DNA of 64,000 nt from CAZGMJ01 sp964526785. GTDB lineage: Bacteria > Planctomycetota > Phycisphaerae > Sedimentisphaerales > Anaerobacaceae. Where the stretch lies: the NCBI GenBank assembly GCA_964526785.1, contig CAZGMJ010000025.1:5628-69627 (forward strand). Reading direction: 5' to 3'. The position numbers were made by a program, and so were the translations under genes. Of this stretch, positions 1-9,660 are shown piece after piece. Positions within the stretch are counted from its first letter, which is position 1. Each line of letters opens with the position of its first letter. The notes beneath the pieces were generated by a model. It was not told where the DNA came from, ran no database searches, and saw only the letters and a program-made list of their open reading frames with translations.

Positions 1-174
1 AGCGTACCCAAGAAGGCTCACTACCAAAGTTAAGAATCGCAGTCCCGCTGCAGCAGTCGGACGTTCGTATAACCACGCAGCGACGGACAGCACCCGATCG
101 CAGCTTAAGACGAATACGACGTTGCACGAATCAACCGTGCGCACAAATCGCAATACACAGACAGAGGTGTCATC

Positions 175-1215
175 ATGAAAAGACGATCCTTCCTCAAAGC
201 AGCAGGCACCGTGGCCGGCGGCTGCGCTCTCGGCCTCCAACCCGCCATCACCAGAGCGGCCGGCGGCATTAACCGCACCGGCAAAGACACGGGCAGCCTG
301 CCGCGACGAACCCTTGGCAAGACAGGCGAAAAACTCTCCATCGTAGGATTTCCGGGCCTGGCGCTGCGCCATTACGAACAACCCGAATGCACAAAAGGCG
401 TCCATCGAGCCTTTGACCGCGGCCTGAACTACTACGACGTCGCCCCCGCTTACGGCAGAGACGGCGAATGCGAGACGAAGATGGGTATAGGCCTCCAGGG
501 CATCCCCCGCGACCGCATCTTCCTGGCGTGCAAGACCAAACGCCGCGATAAGGATGGCTGCCGCGAGGAACTCGAACGCTCGCTCAAACGCCTCAAGACC
601 GATCATTTCGATCTCTACCAGATGCACTGCTTCTTCCACCCCGATGAAGTCGAGCAGGCATTCGGGCCCAACGGGGCCATGGAAACGATCCTCAAGGCCA
701 AAGAAGAAGGCAAGATTCGCTACATCGGTTACTCGGCCCACACCACCAAGTCCGCTCTGGCCGCCCTCAAAGCCTTTCGCTTCGATACCGTAATGTTCCC
801 GATCAACTTTGTGGAATACTACTCCTTCGGTTTCGGCAGGGAGGTCCTCGACCTCGCAGCCGAGCAGGGCACAGCTGTGCTGGCAATCAAGACAACCTCC
901 GGCGGCGCCTGGCCGGCGGATATGGAGCGAACGCGACAGTGGTGGTACCGCACGCTCGAAGAGAAGGAAGAAATCCGCATGGCTCTGCGCTTCACGCTTG
1001 CGCAGAAGAACGTGGTCGCGGGCATCCCGCCGTCGTTCCTGGACCTGCTCGAGCGAACCGTCGATGTGGCCCAGCAGGACAAACCCATCACCGACGACGA
1101 GTTGACCGAACTGAAGAACATGGCGCAGAACCGCCCGCCCGTCTTCCTGTCGCAACAGATACGGGCCGCCAGGAAGTGGGACCTGCGGTCATGTTGTCAT
1201 AGCGCCTACGTATAG
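175..1215 (+). CDS. Tat-exported aldo/keto reductase
   Basis: Predicted NADPH-dependent oxidoreductase of the aldo/keto reductase superfamily, 346 aa. A twin-arginine signal lies at residues 3-11 (RRSFLKAAG), followed by a small hydrophobic stretch, so the protein is probably exported folded with its cofactor. The catalytic tetrad of the family is visible: Asp88 and Tyr93 in YYDVAPAYG, Lys120 in LACK and His151 in YQMHC. A GAGGTG ribosome-binding site precedes the ATG by about 6 bases. It is followed by a Tat-signal sulfatase in the same direction, which suggests a shared polysaccharide or sugar role. The substrate cannot be told from sequence. The Tat-exported members of this family are common in Planctomycetota (recalled, not searched). 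Confidence 0.88.
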   Translation: MKRRSFLKAAGTVAGGCALGLQPAITRAAGGINRTGKDTGSLPRRTLGKTGEKLSIVGFPGLALRHYEQPECTKGVHRAFDRGLNYYDVAPAYGRDGECETKMGIGLQGIPRDRIFLACKTKRRDKDGCREELERSLKRLKTDHFDLYQMHCFFHPDEVEQAFGPNGAMETILKAKEEGKIRYIGYSAHTTKSALAALKAFRFDTVMFPINFVEYYSFGFGREVLDLAAEQGTAVLAIKTTSGGAWPADMERTRQWWYRTLEEKEEIRMALRFTLAQKNVVAGIPPSFLDLLERTVDVAQQDKPITDDELTELKNMAQNRPPVFLSQQIRAARKWDLRSCCHSAYV

Positions 1216-1320
1216 GCTGCCGGTTGTACAGTCAAGAGCAAGGAACAGGAACGACGGTACGTCGGCACGTATGTAATGTTCGTGTCGTGCGCCGGAAGGA
1301 CACACATTCAGGACTCCAGC

Positions 1321-2769
1321 ATGAGACGCACCACAACCAGACGCAGTTTCCTCAAAGCCCTCGGAATCGGACTGCCGGCCGCTGTCATGGCGCCCGGTGC
1401 CACGCTGCTTGCCGAACAGCAGCCGGGCCGTCGGACCGACAAGCCTAACATCGTATTCGTTCTCGCCGACGATCTCGGCTATGGCGACCTCGGCTGCTAC
1501 GGCCAAAAGGACATACGAACCCCCAACATCGATCGAATGGCCGCCCAGGGCATGCGTTTCACCGATCACTACTCGGGCAGCACCGTCTGTGCGCCGTCGC
1601 GATGTTCGCTCATGACCGGCCTGCACACGGGCCACGCCTTCATCCGCGGCAACAAGGAAGTCCAGCCCGAAGGCCAGCATCCGATGCCCGCCGATACCGT
1701 GACACTGCCGGAAGTCCTCAAGAAGGCCGGCTACACCACCGGTGCCTTTGGAAAATGGGGCCTTGGTTATCCCGGCTCCGAGGGCGACCCCGTCAACCAG
1801 GGCTTCGACGAATTCTACGGATACAACTGCCAGCGCATTGCACACAACTATTATCCGTACTCGCTGTGGCACAACGACCAGAAGGTCATGCTTGCCGGCA
1901 ACGCGGGCCGCAAGACCCAGCAGTACGCCCCCGACCTGATCCAGCAGCAAACGCTCAGGTTCATCGAGACAAACAAGAACCGCCCCTTCTTCCTCTTCGT
2001 GCCGAGCGTCATTCCACACGCCGAACTCTTCGTCCCCGAAGACGAAATCGTCGAGAGCTACCGGGGCAGGTTCCCCGAGAAACCATACAAGGGCGCCGAC
2101 GACGGTCCACGGTATAAGAAAGGCGGCTACGGCTCCGTCGAGACGCCGCGCGCCAACTTTGCCGCCATGGTTACGCGACTCGACATGCAGGTCGGCCAGA
2201 TCCTCGACAAACTCCGCGATCTCGGGCTCGATGACAATACGCTGGTTATCTTCTCCAGTGACAACGGTCCGCATTCCGAAGGAGGCGCGAACCCCGCGTA
2301 CTTCGACAGCAACGGCATCTTTCGCGGACAGAAGCGCGACCTGTACGAAGGCGGCGTTCGTGTGCCGATGATTGCCCGCTGGCCGGGCAAGATCGAAGCG
2401 GGCGCCATCAGCAATCATATCTCGGCGTTCTGGGACTGGATGCCCACGCTGGCGGCCGCCGCAGGTGTCAATGCTCCGTCCGGCATAGACGGCATCTCAA
2501 TGCTTCCGACACTGCTGGGCAGACCCGGCCGCCAGAAAAAGCACGAGTACCTCTACTGGGAATTTCACGAGCGAGGCTCCAAACAGGCGGTTCGCATGGG
2601 CAAATGGAAAGCCGTCAAGTTCAACAGAACGGGCAAGCTCGAACTCTATAACCTCGACCGGGACCCGAGCGAGACGACTGACATAGCCGGCGATCATCCG
2701 GATGTGGTGGCGAAGATCGAAACGTACCTCAGGGACGCGCGAACCGAATCGCAGTTCTGGAAACTCTGA
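1321..2769 (+). CDS. Tat-exported sulfatase (arylsulfatase A family)
   Basis: Type I sulfatase, 482 aa from the chosen start, predicted to hydrolyse sulfate esters, probably on polysaccharides, in the periplasm. An ATG lies 45 bases upstream in frame, but the ATG at 1321 starts directly at a twin-arginine signal (RRSFLKALG, residues 7-15) and is preferred. Cys90 in CAPSR is the formylglycine-generating C-x-P-S-R motif. Asp50 and Asp51 (LADDLGYGD) and the later SSDNGPHSEGG segment supply calcium ligands. Activity needs a sulfatase-maturing enzyme that is not in this window. The natural substrate is unknown. It lies about 105 bases after the exported aldo/keto reductase and may share its transcript. 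Confidence 0.92.
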   Translation: MRRTTTRRSFLKALGIGLPAAVMAPGATLLAEQQPGRRTDKPNIVFVLADDLGYGDLGCYGQKDIRTPNIDRMAAQGMRFTDHYSGSTVCAPSRCSLMTGLHTGHAFIRGNKEVQPEGQHPMPADTVTLPEVLKKAGYTTGAFGKWGLGYPGSEGDPVNQGFDEFYGYNCQRIAHNYYPYSLWHNDQKVMLAGNAGRKTQQYAPDLIQQQTLRFIETNKNRPFFLFVPSVIPHAELFVPEDEIVESYRGRFPEKPYKGADDGPRYKKGGYGSVETPRANFAAMVTRLDMQVGQILDKLRDLGLDDNTLVIFSSDNGPHSEGGANPAYFDSNGIFRGQKRDLYEGGVRVPMIARWPGKIEAGAISNHISAFWDWMPTLAAAAGVNAPSGIDGISMLPTLLGRPGRQKKHEYLYWEFHERGSKQAVRMGKWKAVKFNRTGKLELYNLDRDPSETTDIAGDHPDVVAKIETYLRDARTESQFWKL

Positions 2770-2922
2770 TCACATATGCCGTAATGTTGCGGTCGCGCTG
2801 ATGCGCTATGCCGCCTGCACGGGCCGACGTATATTATGATGCAGATGTTCCATTGGAGTCCTTGAGACGACGCGCGGTTATGGTACGGTTCACTCAGTCT
2901 CAGGTACGACAGGAGCGCTGTT

Positions 2923-5139
2923 ATGTTGAAAATCGTCCGGTCGATTCTCTGTGCCCTCGTTTTTCTTTGTCCTTCGCTGGAATGTCTCGCCATCGACACA
3001 TCGACGCCCGCGATACGCACCGTTTCGCAAGTCAAAATCCGGGCAGGCGAGATACTCGAGCGATACGCCGATGAGAAGCTCGCCTCCTATGGAATTCTCG
3101 ACGTCACCAGGCCGCCGTATTCGGCCGACAATGCCGGCCGCCGTGACGTCACCCGAATCCTGCAGCAGGCCATCATCGACGCCCGCGACGCGCAACTCCT
3201 GTGTTATCTGCCACCCGGAACGTACAAGGTTTCAAACACGCTCGAAGGCGTCATCGGAGTTATCCAGTGGGACGATTGGCCGTACGAAGGCCATGCCGAT
3301 CCCTGGGTCGCTGAGGCGTCCTTTCATTATCCCTGTGTCCTCAGCGGCTCGCCCGGTCCGGCCCGAACGAAGATCGTTCTCCGCGACAATGCCCCGGGCT
3401 TCGACGATCCATCCAACCCCAGGCCCCTGATCTGCTTCTGGGCCCGCTCGATGCAGTCCTTCGGAGCCAAAGACCCCAACAAGCCCCAGGGCAACATCAA
3501 CTTCAATCAGAAGATCATGAGCCTCGACATCGATCTCGGCCGCGGTAATCCCGGCGCTATCGGCATCGATCATCGCGGCGCTGAGGGCGCGACCATCGAG
3601 GATATCCGCATCGATGCCGTCGGTGCATTTGCCGGACTGAGAAACGCCCCCGGCTCCGGCGGGGCCATGCATGGTATCGAAGTAACCGGCGGCCGTTACG
3701 GCCTCTACCTATCAGCAAGCCAGCCATCGCCGCTGGTCAGCGACGTCAAGTTGACGGCACAGACCCAAGCCTCCATATCTTGCCGAACGCGCGGACCTCT
3801 GACCGTAGTGGGCGCCGAGATCGACGGAGCAGGCATTGAAGGCCAACTTGGCAACGCTGCATGGAGCTGCGCGATCAGTATCATTGACAGCGTCATTAAT
3901 GTACGCCCCGGCCCCGCCATCGACGCCAAACGCTCCGTGGTACTGCACAACGTCTGGGCCTCCGGCTGCAAGGAAATCGCCCTCGTTCACGACAACCCGC
4001 CGCTCAAAGGCAGCGCCGACGGCTGGACGCACGTCGAGAAATACGTCGCAGGCGGCATCCAGAACTACCCGAAGAACCTCGACATCGTGTCGGCCAAAGA
4101 CCCGATCTGGATCGACCGCCGCCGAATAGACGCCCCCCTCGAGCAAGTCCGCCGCACCGAGCAGTCCCCTCCGCGAACGCTGCTCGCCTCGCATAGTCTG
4201 CCGGACTTGCCCGACTGGACGGACCCCGCGACTGCGAATGTCAGGGAGGCGCCCTTCAACGCCAAAGGCGATGGCCAGACCGACGACACCGCCGCGATCC
4301 AGTCAGCAATCGATCGACACGCGCGTGTCTTCCTTCCGAAAGGCCGATATTGCATATCCCGGCCCCTGAAACTGCGCAGCAACACTCTCCTTTTCGGCCT
4401 GACAAATCTTCTTACGCAGATCACCAGTATCGATGGCGCAAGAGCCTTTTCCGATGTACAGAATCCGCAGCCGCTTGTCGAAACCCCCGACAATGCCGAG
4501 GCCGCCGTCGGCCTGCAGATGATGACCCTCGAGGTCCCCGTCACCAATCCGTGCGTCTACGCCCTGCACTGGCAATCCGGGGGCGACTCCCACGTCCGCA
4601 ACATATACCCCATCCGCCCGATCTGGCATCCCCACGCCATCGCAATGAGCCACCCTATGATCCGTATCTCCGCATCAGGCGGCGGCCGCTGGTATACGCA
4701 GACATTGCTCGGCTGGTGGTCGCAGGGCCCGGACTATCGCCATCTGCTCGTCGAAGCCACACAAGAACCGCTCCGCTTCTACCACCTCCAACCTCAGCAC
4801 GCCCGCTCGGACGCAATGGTCGAATTCCGCAACGCAAGCAACATCGACGTCTACTCCATGAAATCCGAAGGAGATGTCACCATCGTGTGGCTGAATGAAT
4901 GCCGGAATATTCGCTTGTTCGGATACGGCGGCAACGCCTCTCCCAGCCCCGGCCGACCCATCTTTCGCCTCGATGACTGCTCGAAAATCCAACTGGCCAA
5001 CGTCAATCCCCAAATGTGGGGACCGGGCCACTGGGGCGCCCTCGGGATCCATTTCAGGCCGCAAAGCTGGAACATCCTGCAGGATGGGTCTTTCAAACTA
5101 ACCGGCGCGCAGCAGTTTGCGCTGTACGAACGTAAGTGA
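2923..5139 (+). CDS. Secreted double pectate-lyase-fold (right-handed beta-helix) protein
   Basis: Predicted secreted polysaccharide-active or polysaccharide-binding protein, 738 aa, with a Sec signal peptide at about residues 1-24 (LVFLCPSLECLAID). Two separate segments look like the start of a Pectate_lyase_3 domain: one near residues 60-110 (NAGRRDVTRILQQAI and LPPGTYKVSNTL) and one near 445-480 (FNAKGDGQTDDTAAIQSAI and FLPKGRYCISRPL). The protein therefore probably has two tandem beta-helices. GDGQTDDTAAIQ is the hallmark N-cap of this family. No catalytic residues could be assigned, so lyase, hydrolase or epimerase activity remains open. It stands alone, with a 153-base gap before it. 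Confidence 0.8.
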   Translation: MLKIVRSILCALVFLCPSLECLAIDTSTPAIRTVSQVKIRAGEILERYADEKLASYGILDVTRPPYSADNAGRRDVTRILQQAIIDARDAQLLCYLPPGTYKVSNTLEGVIGVIQWDDWPYEGHADPWVAEASFHYPCVLSGSPGPARTKIVLRDNAPGFDDPSNPRPLICFWARSMQSFGAKDPNKPQGNINFNQKIMSLDIDLGRGNPGAIGIDHRGAEGATIEDIRIDAVGAFAGLRNAPGSGGAMHGIEVTGGRYGLYLSASQPSPLVSDVKLTAQTQASISCRTRGPLTVVGAEIDGAGIEGQLGNAAWSCAISIIDSVINVRPGPAIDAKRSVVLHNVWASGCKEIALVHDNPPLKGSADGWTHVEKYVAGGIQNYPKNLDIVSAKDPIWIDRRRIDAPLEQVRRTEQSPPRTLLASHSLPDLPDWTDPATANVREAPFNAKGDGQTDDTAAIQSAIDRHARVFLPKGRYCISRPLKLRSNTLLFGLTNLLTQITSIDGARAFSDVQNPQPLVETPDNAEAAVGLQMMTLEVPVTNPCVYALHWQSGGDSHVRNIYPIRPIWHPHAIAMSHPMIRISASGGGRWYTQTLLGWWSQGPDYRHLLVEATQEPLRFYHLQPQHARSDAMVEFRNASNIDVYSMKSEGDVTIVWLNECRNIRLFGYGGNASPSPGRPIFRLDDCSKIQLANVNPQMWGPGHWGALGIHFRPQSWNILQDGSFKLTGAQQFALYERK

Positions 5140-5273
5140 TCCCCATCGCCCCCGCAAACCCCGACCTGCCGCATCGTGCCGATGTCTGATTCCGCCCGAC
5201 CCCGGCTTGGCGCACATCGATCAGCTCACAAGACCGCCCGGCAAAAGCTCGCCCCCTGAGCAAACAGGTACCT

Positions 5274-6128
5274 TCAATAGTGCTTCGGTGCGATATACGC
5301 CTGGGCGTTGTAATTCTTGACTCCCATCATTTCAGAAGCTTGAAACGACTCGACGCGCCCGTCCAGATAACCGGCGTTGAGCCGAAGCCTGGGAAGGTTC
5401 TGCATCGTCGCATCTTTGTATACATAGTACGGATGAGCGCGCTCGCCTTCTTTCGATGGATGAGACGAACACCACGTCTGCTGGGGACTGGGCCACAGCA
5501 GATTCGTATTCGTCGTCAGATAGAACAAGGAATCCTGCACGACAAGCTTCGTCCGTGCATCCAGCCGGTTGGCGCCTTCGAAATGTCCCTGAGATCTGTC
5601 CACATGTGCGGACTTATCATGATTGTACCCCTGGTAACTCCATAAGAGCATATACGTCGAATGCACCGGTGCGAATTCTCCGCCCTTGTAGAACTGCCCG
5701 TACGTCCCCTCTGCCGATCGCCCGGAACTCGCCGGCGGCCAGGGCGTGTCGCTCTTGATGGCCGCAAGCGTACAGTTGAAAGCGCCAACGTCCTGCAGAT
5801 AAGTAGATAAATACCTGCCCGCGAAATGGTACCCATCCCTCTGTACATCCTGGACCATTCCGACGTTGTTGAGATTCCAGTTCAACTCGAACGGCCTGTG
5901 ATAACTGGTCGGCACCTGAACGGTCGACGGGTGCGGCGGCAAACGCGAATCATTGTCCTCCGCATATGTTACCAGCCCGAAAACCAGTTGCCGCATATTG
6001 CTGCCGCACGAAACCATCTTCGCCTGTTCTTTGGCCTTCTGCAACGCCGGCAGCAGGATAGCCATCAAAACCGCGATAACCGCGATGACAACCAGAAGCT
6101 CGATTAGGGTAAAACCTCGACGCATCAT
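5274..6128 (-). CDS. Prepilin-type N-terminal cleavage/methylation protein (planctomycete pseudopilin)
   Basis: Pseudopilin-like protein, 284 aa. It starts MMRRGFTLIELLVVIAV, a textbook prepilin peptidase site (G followed by FTLIE) with a hydrophobic helix. The C-terminus carries the LDGRVESF segment resembling the H-x-DG tail of planctomycete type II secretion-like proteins. An in-frame TTG lies 18 bases upstream, but the AAGGGGG ribosome-binding site sits just before the ATG pair at 6128, so that start is used. These proteins occur in many copies in Planctomycetota and their individual roles are mostly unknown. It is convergent with the preceding beta-helix gene across a 134-base gap in which no clear terminator was found. 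Confidence 0.85.
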   Translation of the reverse strand: MMRRGFTLIELLVVIAVIAVLMAILLPALQKAKEQAKMVSCGSNMRQLVFGLVTYAEDNDSRLPPHPSTVQVPTSYHRPFELNWNLNNVGMVQDVQRDGYHFAGRYLSTYLQDVGAFNCTLAAIKSDTPWPPASSGRSAEGTYGQFYKGGEFAPVHSTYMLLWSYQGYNHDKSAHVDRSQGHFEGANRLDARTKLVVQDSLFYLTTNTNLLWPSPQQTWCSSHPSKEGERAHPYYVYKDATMQNLPRLRLNAGYLDGRVESFQASEMMGVKNYNAQAYIAPKHY

Positions 6129-6413
6129 AATTCTGCCCCCTTCCAAACACAGTCACCACCAGCGCCATCACCGGCGAACGGACCATCAGCAACTACTCCC
6201 CGACCGGACACCTGAATTGGACCTCGGTAGCCGCCGGATACGCTCCCGGCCAGCGTATACCCATGATAGCATACCATCCTTCGTAAACACAGCAGAGAAT
6301 TCCGAATGCGTCTTTCCGTCAAGCGTGGGATATGCCCCCTGTAAGCCGTCTCTGATGACTGCACCACGTGTGCCGCTCCTTCGTCCCGTCCGCAGATTCT
6401 TCCGCCCGTACCA
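6129..6413. other. Intergenic stretch without a recognised feature
   Basis: This 285-base gap lies upstream of the pseudopilin gene and downstream of the PDZ lipoprotein gene, both on the minus strand. The only clear element is the AAGGGGG ribosome-binding site just upstream of 6128. No hairpin with a T-tract, no convincing promoter and no small gene were found by eye. Confidence 0.5.
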
Positions 6414-7661
6414 CTACTGCGCAAGCGGCAACCTGAGTGCCATTTCACCGCGACCCCGCCGCCATAGCCGCACATTTATCTCATCAGCATCCCGCGCATC
6501 GAACAGCGCCAGTTCCAGATCGAGTATGCTCGTCACTTGCGTACCGTTCACTCCGAGAATCGTATCCCTTTCTTTGATGCCCGCCTGCTCTGCCACGGTG
6601 CCTTCCTCAACGCCGACGACAAACAAGCCCTCCTCGACATCAATGCGTTCATTCAGAGCAAGCGCCTTGGTCATCTCGCGCGTCCTCAAGCCCGCATCCG
6701 GAAACGAAAACCGCTCGGCCAACTCCCGCACGTCCGCCCCCAGCACGTCATTGACAATCCCGACCAGGTCTTCTCCGTTGAGATAATCCCGCCGATACAC
6801 CTGCTTCATAATCCGCGGAATCGTCTCCGGCCCATACACCTTGTCCATCAGCAGAAACAACCCGAACGCAGCGTTGTAGTAATCGCCATCGAGCCGATTG
6901 CTGGAGTATTGATGCCACCGAAAGAGCTTGTTTCCGATCCGACCGAGCGACGAAAACGGACGCGAATGAATGCTCCATCGCATGCGCCGACCGTTGCCCT
7001 TCGTCTCCGATCGCAATTTCAGATAGGATCGATACGCTGCGTAATTCGCCATACCCTCGCGGAACCATCGCGTATAGTTCAACAGCTTCGGCCGAAAGAA
7101 CAAGACCTGTCCCGCCGCGTCCGGCATCACGACCCCCGGTGCCTCGTGGAAGACAAGCGACATCTCCGTCATCTCGTGCATGAACAGGACCGGGTATGCA
7201 CGGTTGGCCCCCACAATCGCTTCGCATGACTCATCCCCGGCACGCACGAACAACGGCATCGCAAAGGAATCGGGCTCGCCCCCCAGGCTCATATCGTACC
7301 CCGTCGGAACCTCGTCCACTCGCAACAGATACACCTTCGTTCCCAGCCGAATGTCGACTCCCGTTGCGTCCTCCACGTGCGCCACCAAATCCTCGATCTG
7401 ATGCGCCAGACACCCCGCCTGCTCGGTCAACCCGTATTGATAGACGACGTTCACATCGCCCACCGCCACCGCACCATCAAAGCTCATCCGGGCAAGACGT
7501 GCATCATTCAGGCGATATCTCTGATCGGCTCGCCAATTCGTTCTGCACCCTTCCGGCGAGAGCATCTTCCGGCTCATCGCTTCGCTGACGGAGCGACACC
7601 CGCAGACTGTCAGCCATCCGCCAATCAACACACCCCACAAACAACGTTTCAGCATGTACAC
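6414..7661 (-). CDS. Lipoprotein with degenerate metallopeptidase-like and PDZ domains
   Basis: Predicted lipoprotein, 415 aa (413 if the second Met is used), with a lipobox ending at about Cys22 (TVCGC). The centre has HEMTE at residues 162-166 and REGMANY at 201-207. These sit where gluzincin-type zinc peptidases have HExxH and a downstream EG-A-Y helix, but the second His of HExxH is replaced by Glu. The C-terminus (about 345-410) is a PDZ domain, with VGVEEGTVAEQAGI and DTILGVNG. It may be an inactive peptidase that binds peptides or unfolded proteins in the envelope, or an active enzyme with unusual ligands. It lies just upstream of, and on the same strand as, the pseudopilin. Function is inferred only from folds. 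Confidence 0.6.
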   Translation of the reverse strand: MYMLKRCLWGVLIGGWLTVCGCRSVSEAMSRKMLSPEGCRTNWRADQRYRLNDARLARMSFDGAVAVGDVNVVYQYGLTEQAGCLAHQIEDLVAHVEDATGVDIRLGTKVYLLRVDEVPTGYDMSLGGEPDSFAMPLFVRAGDESCEAIVGANRAYPVLFMHEMTEMSLVFHEAPGVVMPDAAGQVLFFRPKLLNYTRWFREGMANYAAYRSYLKLRSETKGNGRRMRWSIHSRPFSSLGRIGNKLFRWHQYSSNRLDGDYYNAAFGLFLLMDKVYGPETIPRIMKQVYRRDYLNGEDLVGIVNDVLGADVRELAERFSFPDAGLRTREMTKALALNERIDVEEGLFVVGVEEGTVAEQAGIKERDTILGVNGTQVTSILDLELALFDARDADEINVRLWRRGRGEMALRLPLAQ

Positions 7662-7720
7662 CCCCGTTTACAAACACCCGTCGCCGGCGCCTCGTCATCA
7701 ACAAACGCCCTCTCACAGTC

Positions 7721-8299
7721 CTATCGGCCGTATCTCTCCTCGTGCTCCAGCAGTCGCCGCTTCATCACTACACCTCCGGGCCCCGAAAACCCGCCTAACC
7801 CGCCGTCTTTGCGCAAAACTCGATGGCAGGGGACCAGCAGGGGCATCCGATTGCCCGCCATCACACGGCCCACCGCCCGACTCGCATTCTTCCGCCCGGC
7901 AAGATCCGCCAAGTCGCCGTAGCTCACCGTCTGACCGTATCCAATACCGCGACACGCTTTGAAAACCGCATTACTGAAGGAACCGCCCTCGCTGATATCC
8001 ACAGGAACTTCAAGGTCAAACTCCACCCGCTCGCCCTCGAAATACGCCCTGACCCGCTGCTGGAGACCTGCCAGATAGCTGCTGTCCCACACGATTTCAC
8101 CGGCCGAGGTATATCGTCCCCTTGCCCGCCGAGCCCGCTCGAATCGATCAAGCAGATGGACTTTCACTTCGTCCGCATCCCGCCCGGGCAACTCCGTAAT
8201 CCATATGTGTGAGTCCGTGCCTGCAAGACCGAAATAGCCCCAGTTCGTCTTGAAAACACAGGCTTTTGCAACTTTTTCCATCTTTCTTGCAGAATTCAT
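7721..8299 (-). CDS. ogt: Methylated-DNA--protein-cysteine S-methyltransferase
   Basis: DNA-repair suicide enzyme that moves an alkyl group from O6-alkylguanine to its own cysteine. The protein is 192 aa. The acceptor is Cys158 in the invariant PCHRV motif. The preceding GRVMAGNRMPLLV and following GGFSGP match the family. The first 95 residues form the variable N-terminal domain. A second in-frame Met (residue 7, MEKVAK) is an alternative start. The gene is divergent from pheA across a 216-base gap and about 60 bases upstream of the PDZ lipoprotein gene on the same strand. No adaptive-response regulator is fused to it, so it is Ogt-like rather than Ada-like. Confidence 0.92.
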   Translation of the reverse strand: MNSARKMEKVAKACVFKTNWGYFGLAGTDSHIWITELPGRDADEVKVHLLDRFERARRARGRYTSAGEIVWDSSYLAGLQQRVRAYFEGERVEFDLEVPVDISEGGSFSNAVFKACRGIGYGQTVSYGDLADLAGRKNASRAVGRVMAGNRMPLLVPCHRVLRKDGGLGGFSGPGGVVMKRRLLEHEERYGR

Positions 8300-8330
8300 G
8301 GTCGCATACCCTTCTACACGCCCAAATACG

Positions 8331-8359
8331 TTGACGCAAGAGGCAAGTTTTGTTAGAAA
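8331..8359 (+). promoter_or_regulatory. Candidate sigma-70-type promoter for the pheA operon
   Basis: TTGACG (8331-8336), 17 bases, then TAGAAA (8354-8359). The -35 matches five of six consensus bases and the -10 four of six. It lies in the divergent gap before pheA, about 155 bases from its ATG, and would head the core operon. The call rests on consensus only. Confidence 0.35.
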
Positions 8360-8515
8360 TAGTAGTTTTTATAAAGCTTGGCCATACACCGGTTTGCGGC
8401 TCGACAGGCATATCTGTGTGCCTGAAGACGCCACCGGCACTGGCAGTGGTTGCCCGCGGCATCCACGTGGAGTGGTTTTGCGCTCTGTTTTTGTAGTTAA
8501 GGATTATCAGGGGCT

Positions 8516-9586
8516 ATGTCTCTCGATGAACTGAGAAAAAGAATCGATCAGCTTGATCTGCAACTCGTGCGGCTGCTGAATGAACGCGCACGCGTCGTTG
8601 TAGAAATAGGCAGGCACAAGAACGAGACCGACAAGCCCGTCTACGCACCGGACCGGGAAAAAGTGGTCCTAGAGAAGATCGCCAACGCCAATGAGGGTCC
8701 GCTTCCCGACCGCTGCCTCAAGGCGATATGGCGCGAGCTTATGAGCGGCTCTTTCGTTCTCGAACGCCCTCTGCGAATCGGCTATCTCGGACCCGAAGGC
8801 AGCTTCAGCCACAATGCCGCGATGCTCAAGTTCGGCCAGAGCGTTGAATACGAACCCCTGACCGACATAGCCAGCATCTTCGATGAAGTCAGCAAAGGTC
8901 ACTGCGACCTGGGCCTGGCCCCCGTCGAAAACACGATGGGCGGCGGCGTCATCGAGACCCTCGACGCGCTGGTCGAATCCGACGTTTACATCTGCGCCGA
9001 GGTGCTCATGGCCATCCACCACAATCTGCTGGCCAACTCCCCGCTCGAACAGGTCGAAAGGGTGTATTCGAAACCCGAGGTCTTCGCCCAGTGCCGCAAA
9101 TGGCTCAGCGCCACCTTCAAAGGCGCACGCACCATACCCGTCGCCTCCACGGCCAAAGCCGCCCAGATGGCGGCAAGCGAACCGAATACCGCAGCCATCG
9201 GCTCCTATGTGGCCGCCGAATTGTACGGCCTGCGGGTCATCTGCGAGAACATCGAAGACAATGCCAATAACGTCACGAGATTCCTTGTCATCAGCCGGGA
9301 AGACGCCAAACCAACCGATTCCGACAAGACCGCCATCGTCTTCAGCACCGCACACAAAGCCGGTGCCCTCGCGGATGTACTGGACGTATTCAAGAAACAC
9401 GGCATCAACCTGACCAATATCGAATCACGACCGAGCAAAAAGAGACAGTGGGAGTACTACTTCTTCATGGACTTTCTTGGCCACCGCACCGCGCAGCACG
9501 TACAGGACGGTCTGGCCGAGGCCAAAGAACACTGCCTCCAACTGTCAATTCTGGGCAGTTTTCCCAGAGCAAAGGAATTACTTTAG
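8516..9586 (+). CDS. pheA: Bifunctional chorismate mutase / prephenate dehydratase
   Basis: Makes phenylpyruvate from chorismate via prephenate, for phenylalanine synthesis. The protein is 356 aa. Residues 1-80 are an AroQ-type chorismate mutase (LRKRIDQLDLQLVRLLNERA). About 85-265 is prephenate dehydratase (LGPEGSFSHNAA, PVENTMGGGVIETLD, NVTRFLVIS). About 275-350 is an ACT domain with the phenylalanine-binding ESRP motif (NLTNIESRP), so feedback inhibition by phenylalanine is expected. The P-protein layout is typical of many bacteria. It is the first gene of the compact core operon that continues with tpiA. Confidence 0.96.
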   Translation: MSLDELRKRIDQLDLQLVRLLNERARVVVEIGRHKNETDKPVYAPDREKVVLEKIANANEGPLPDRCLKAIWRELMSGSFVLERPLRIGYLGPEGSFSHNAAMLKFGQSVEYEPLTDIASIFDEVSKGHCDLGLAPVENTMGGGVIETLDALVESDVYICAEVLMAIHHNLLANSPLEQVERVYSKPEVFAQCRKWLSATFKGARTIPVASTAKAAQMAASEPNTAAIGSYVAAELYGLRVICENIEDNANNVTRFLVISREDAKPTDSDKTAIVFSTAHKAGALADVLDVFKKHGINLTNIESRPSKKRQWEYYFFMDFLGHRTAQHVQDGLAEAKEHCLQLSILGSFPRAKELL

Positions 9587-9660
9587 TCGCGCAGCCGACC
9601 GCGAGATGAATCGCCGGTTGCTTACAGCGTACAGCCGAAGACAACATACAGGAGTGTATC

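Noticed and set aside
1..174. Possible gene or RNA at the left edge
   Set aside because: No open frame with coding character and no recognisable RNA fold.
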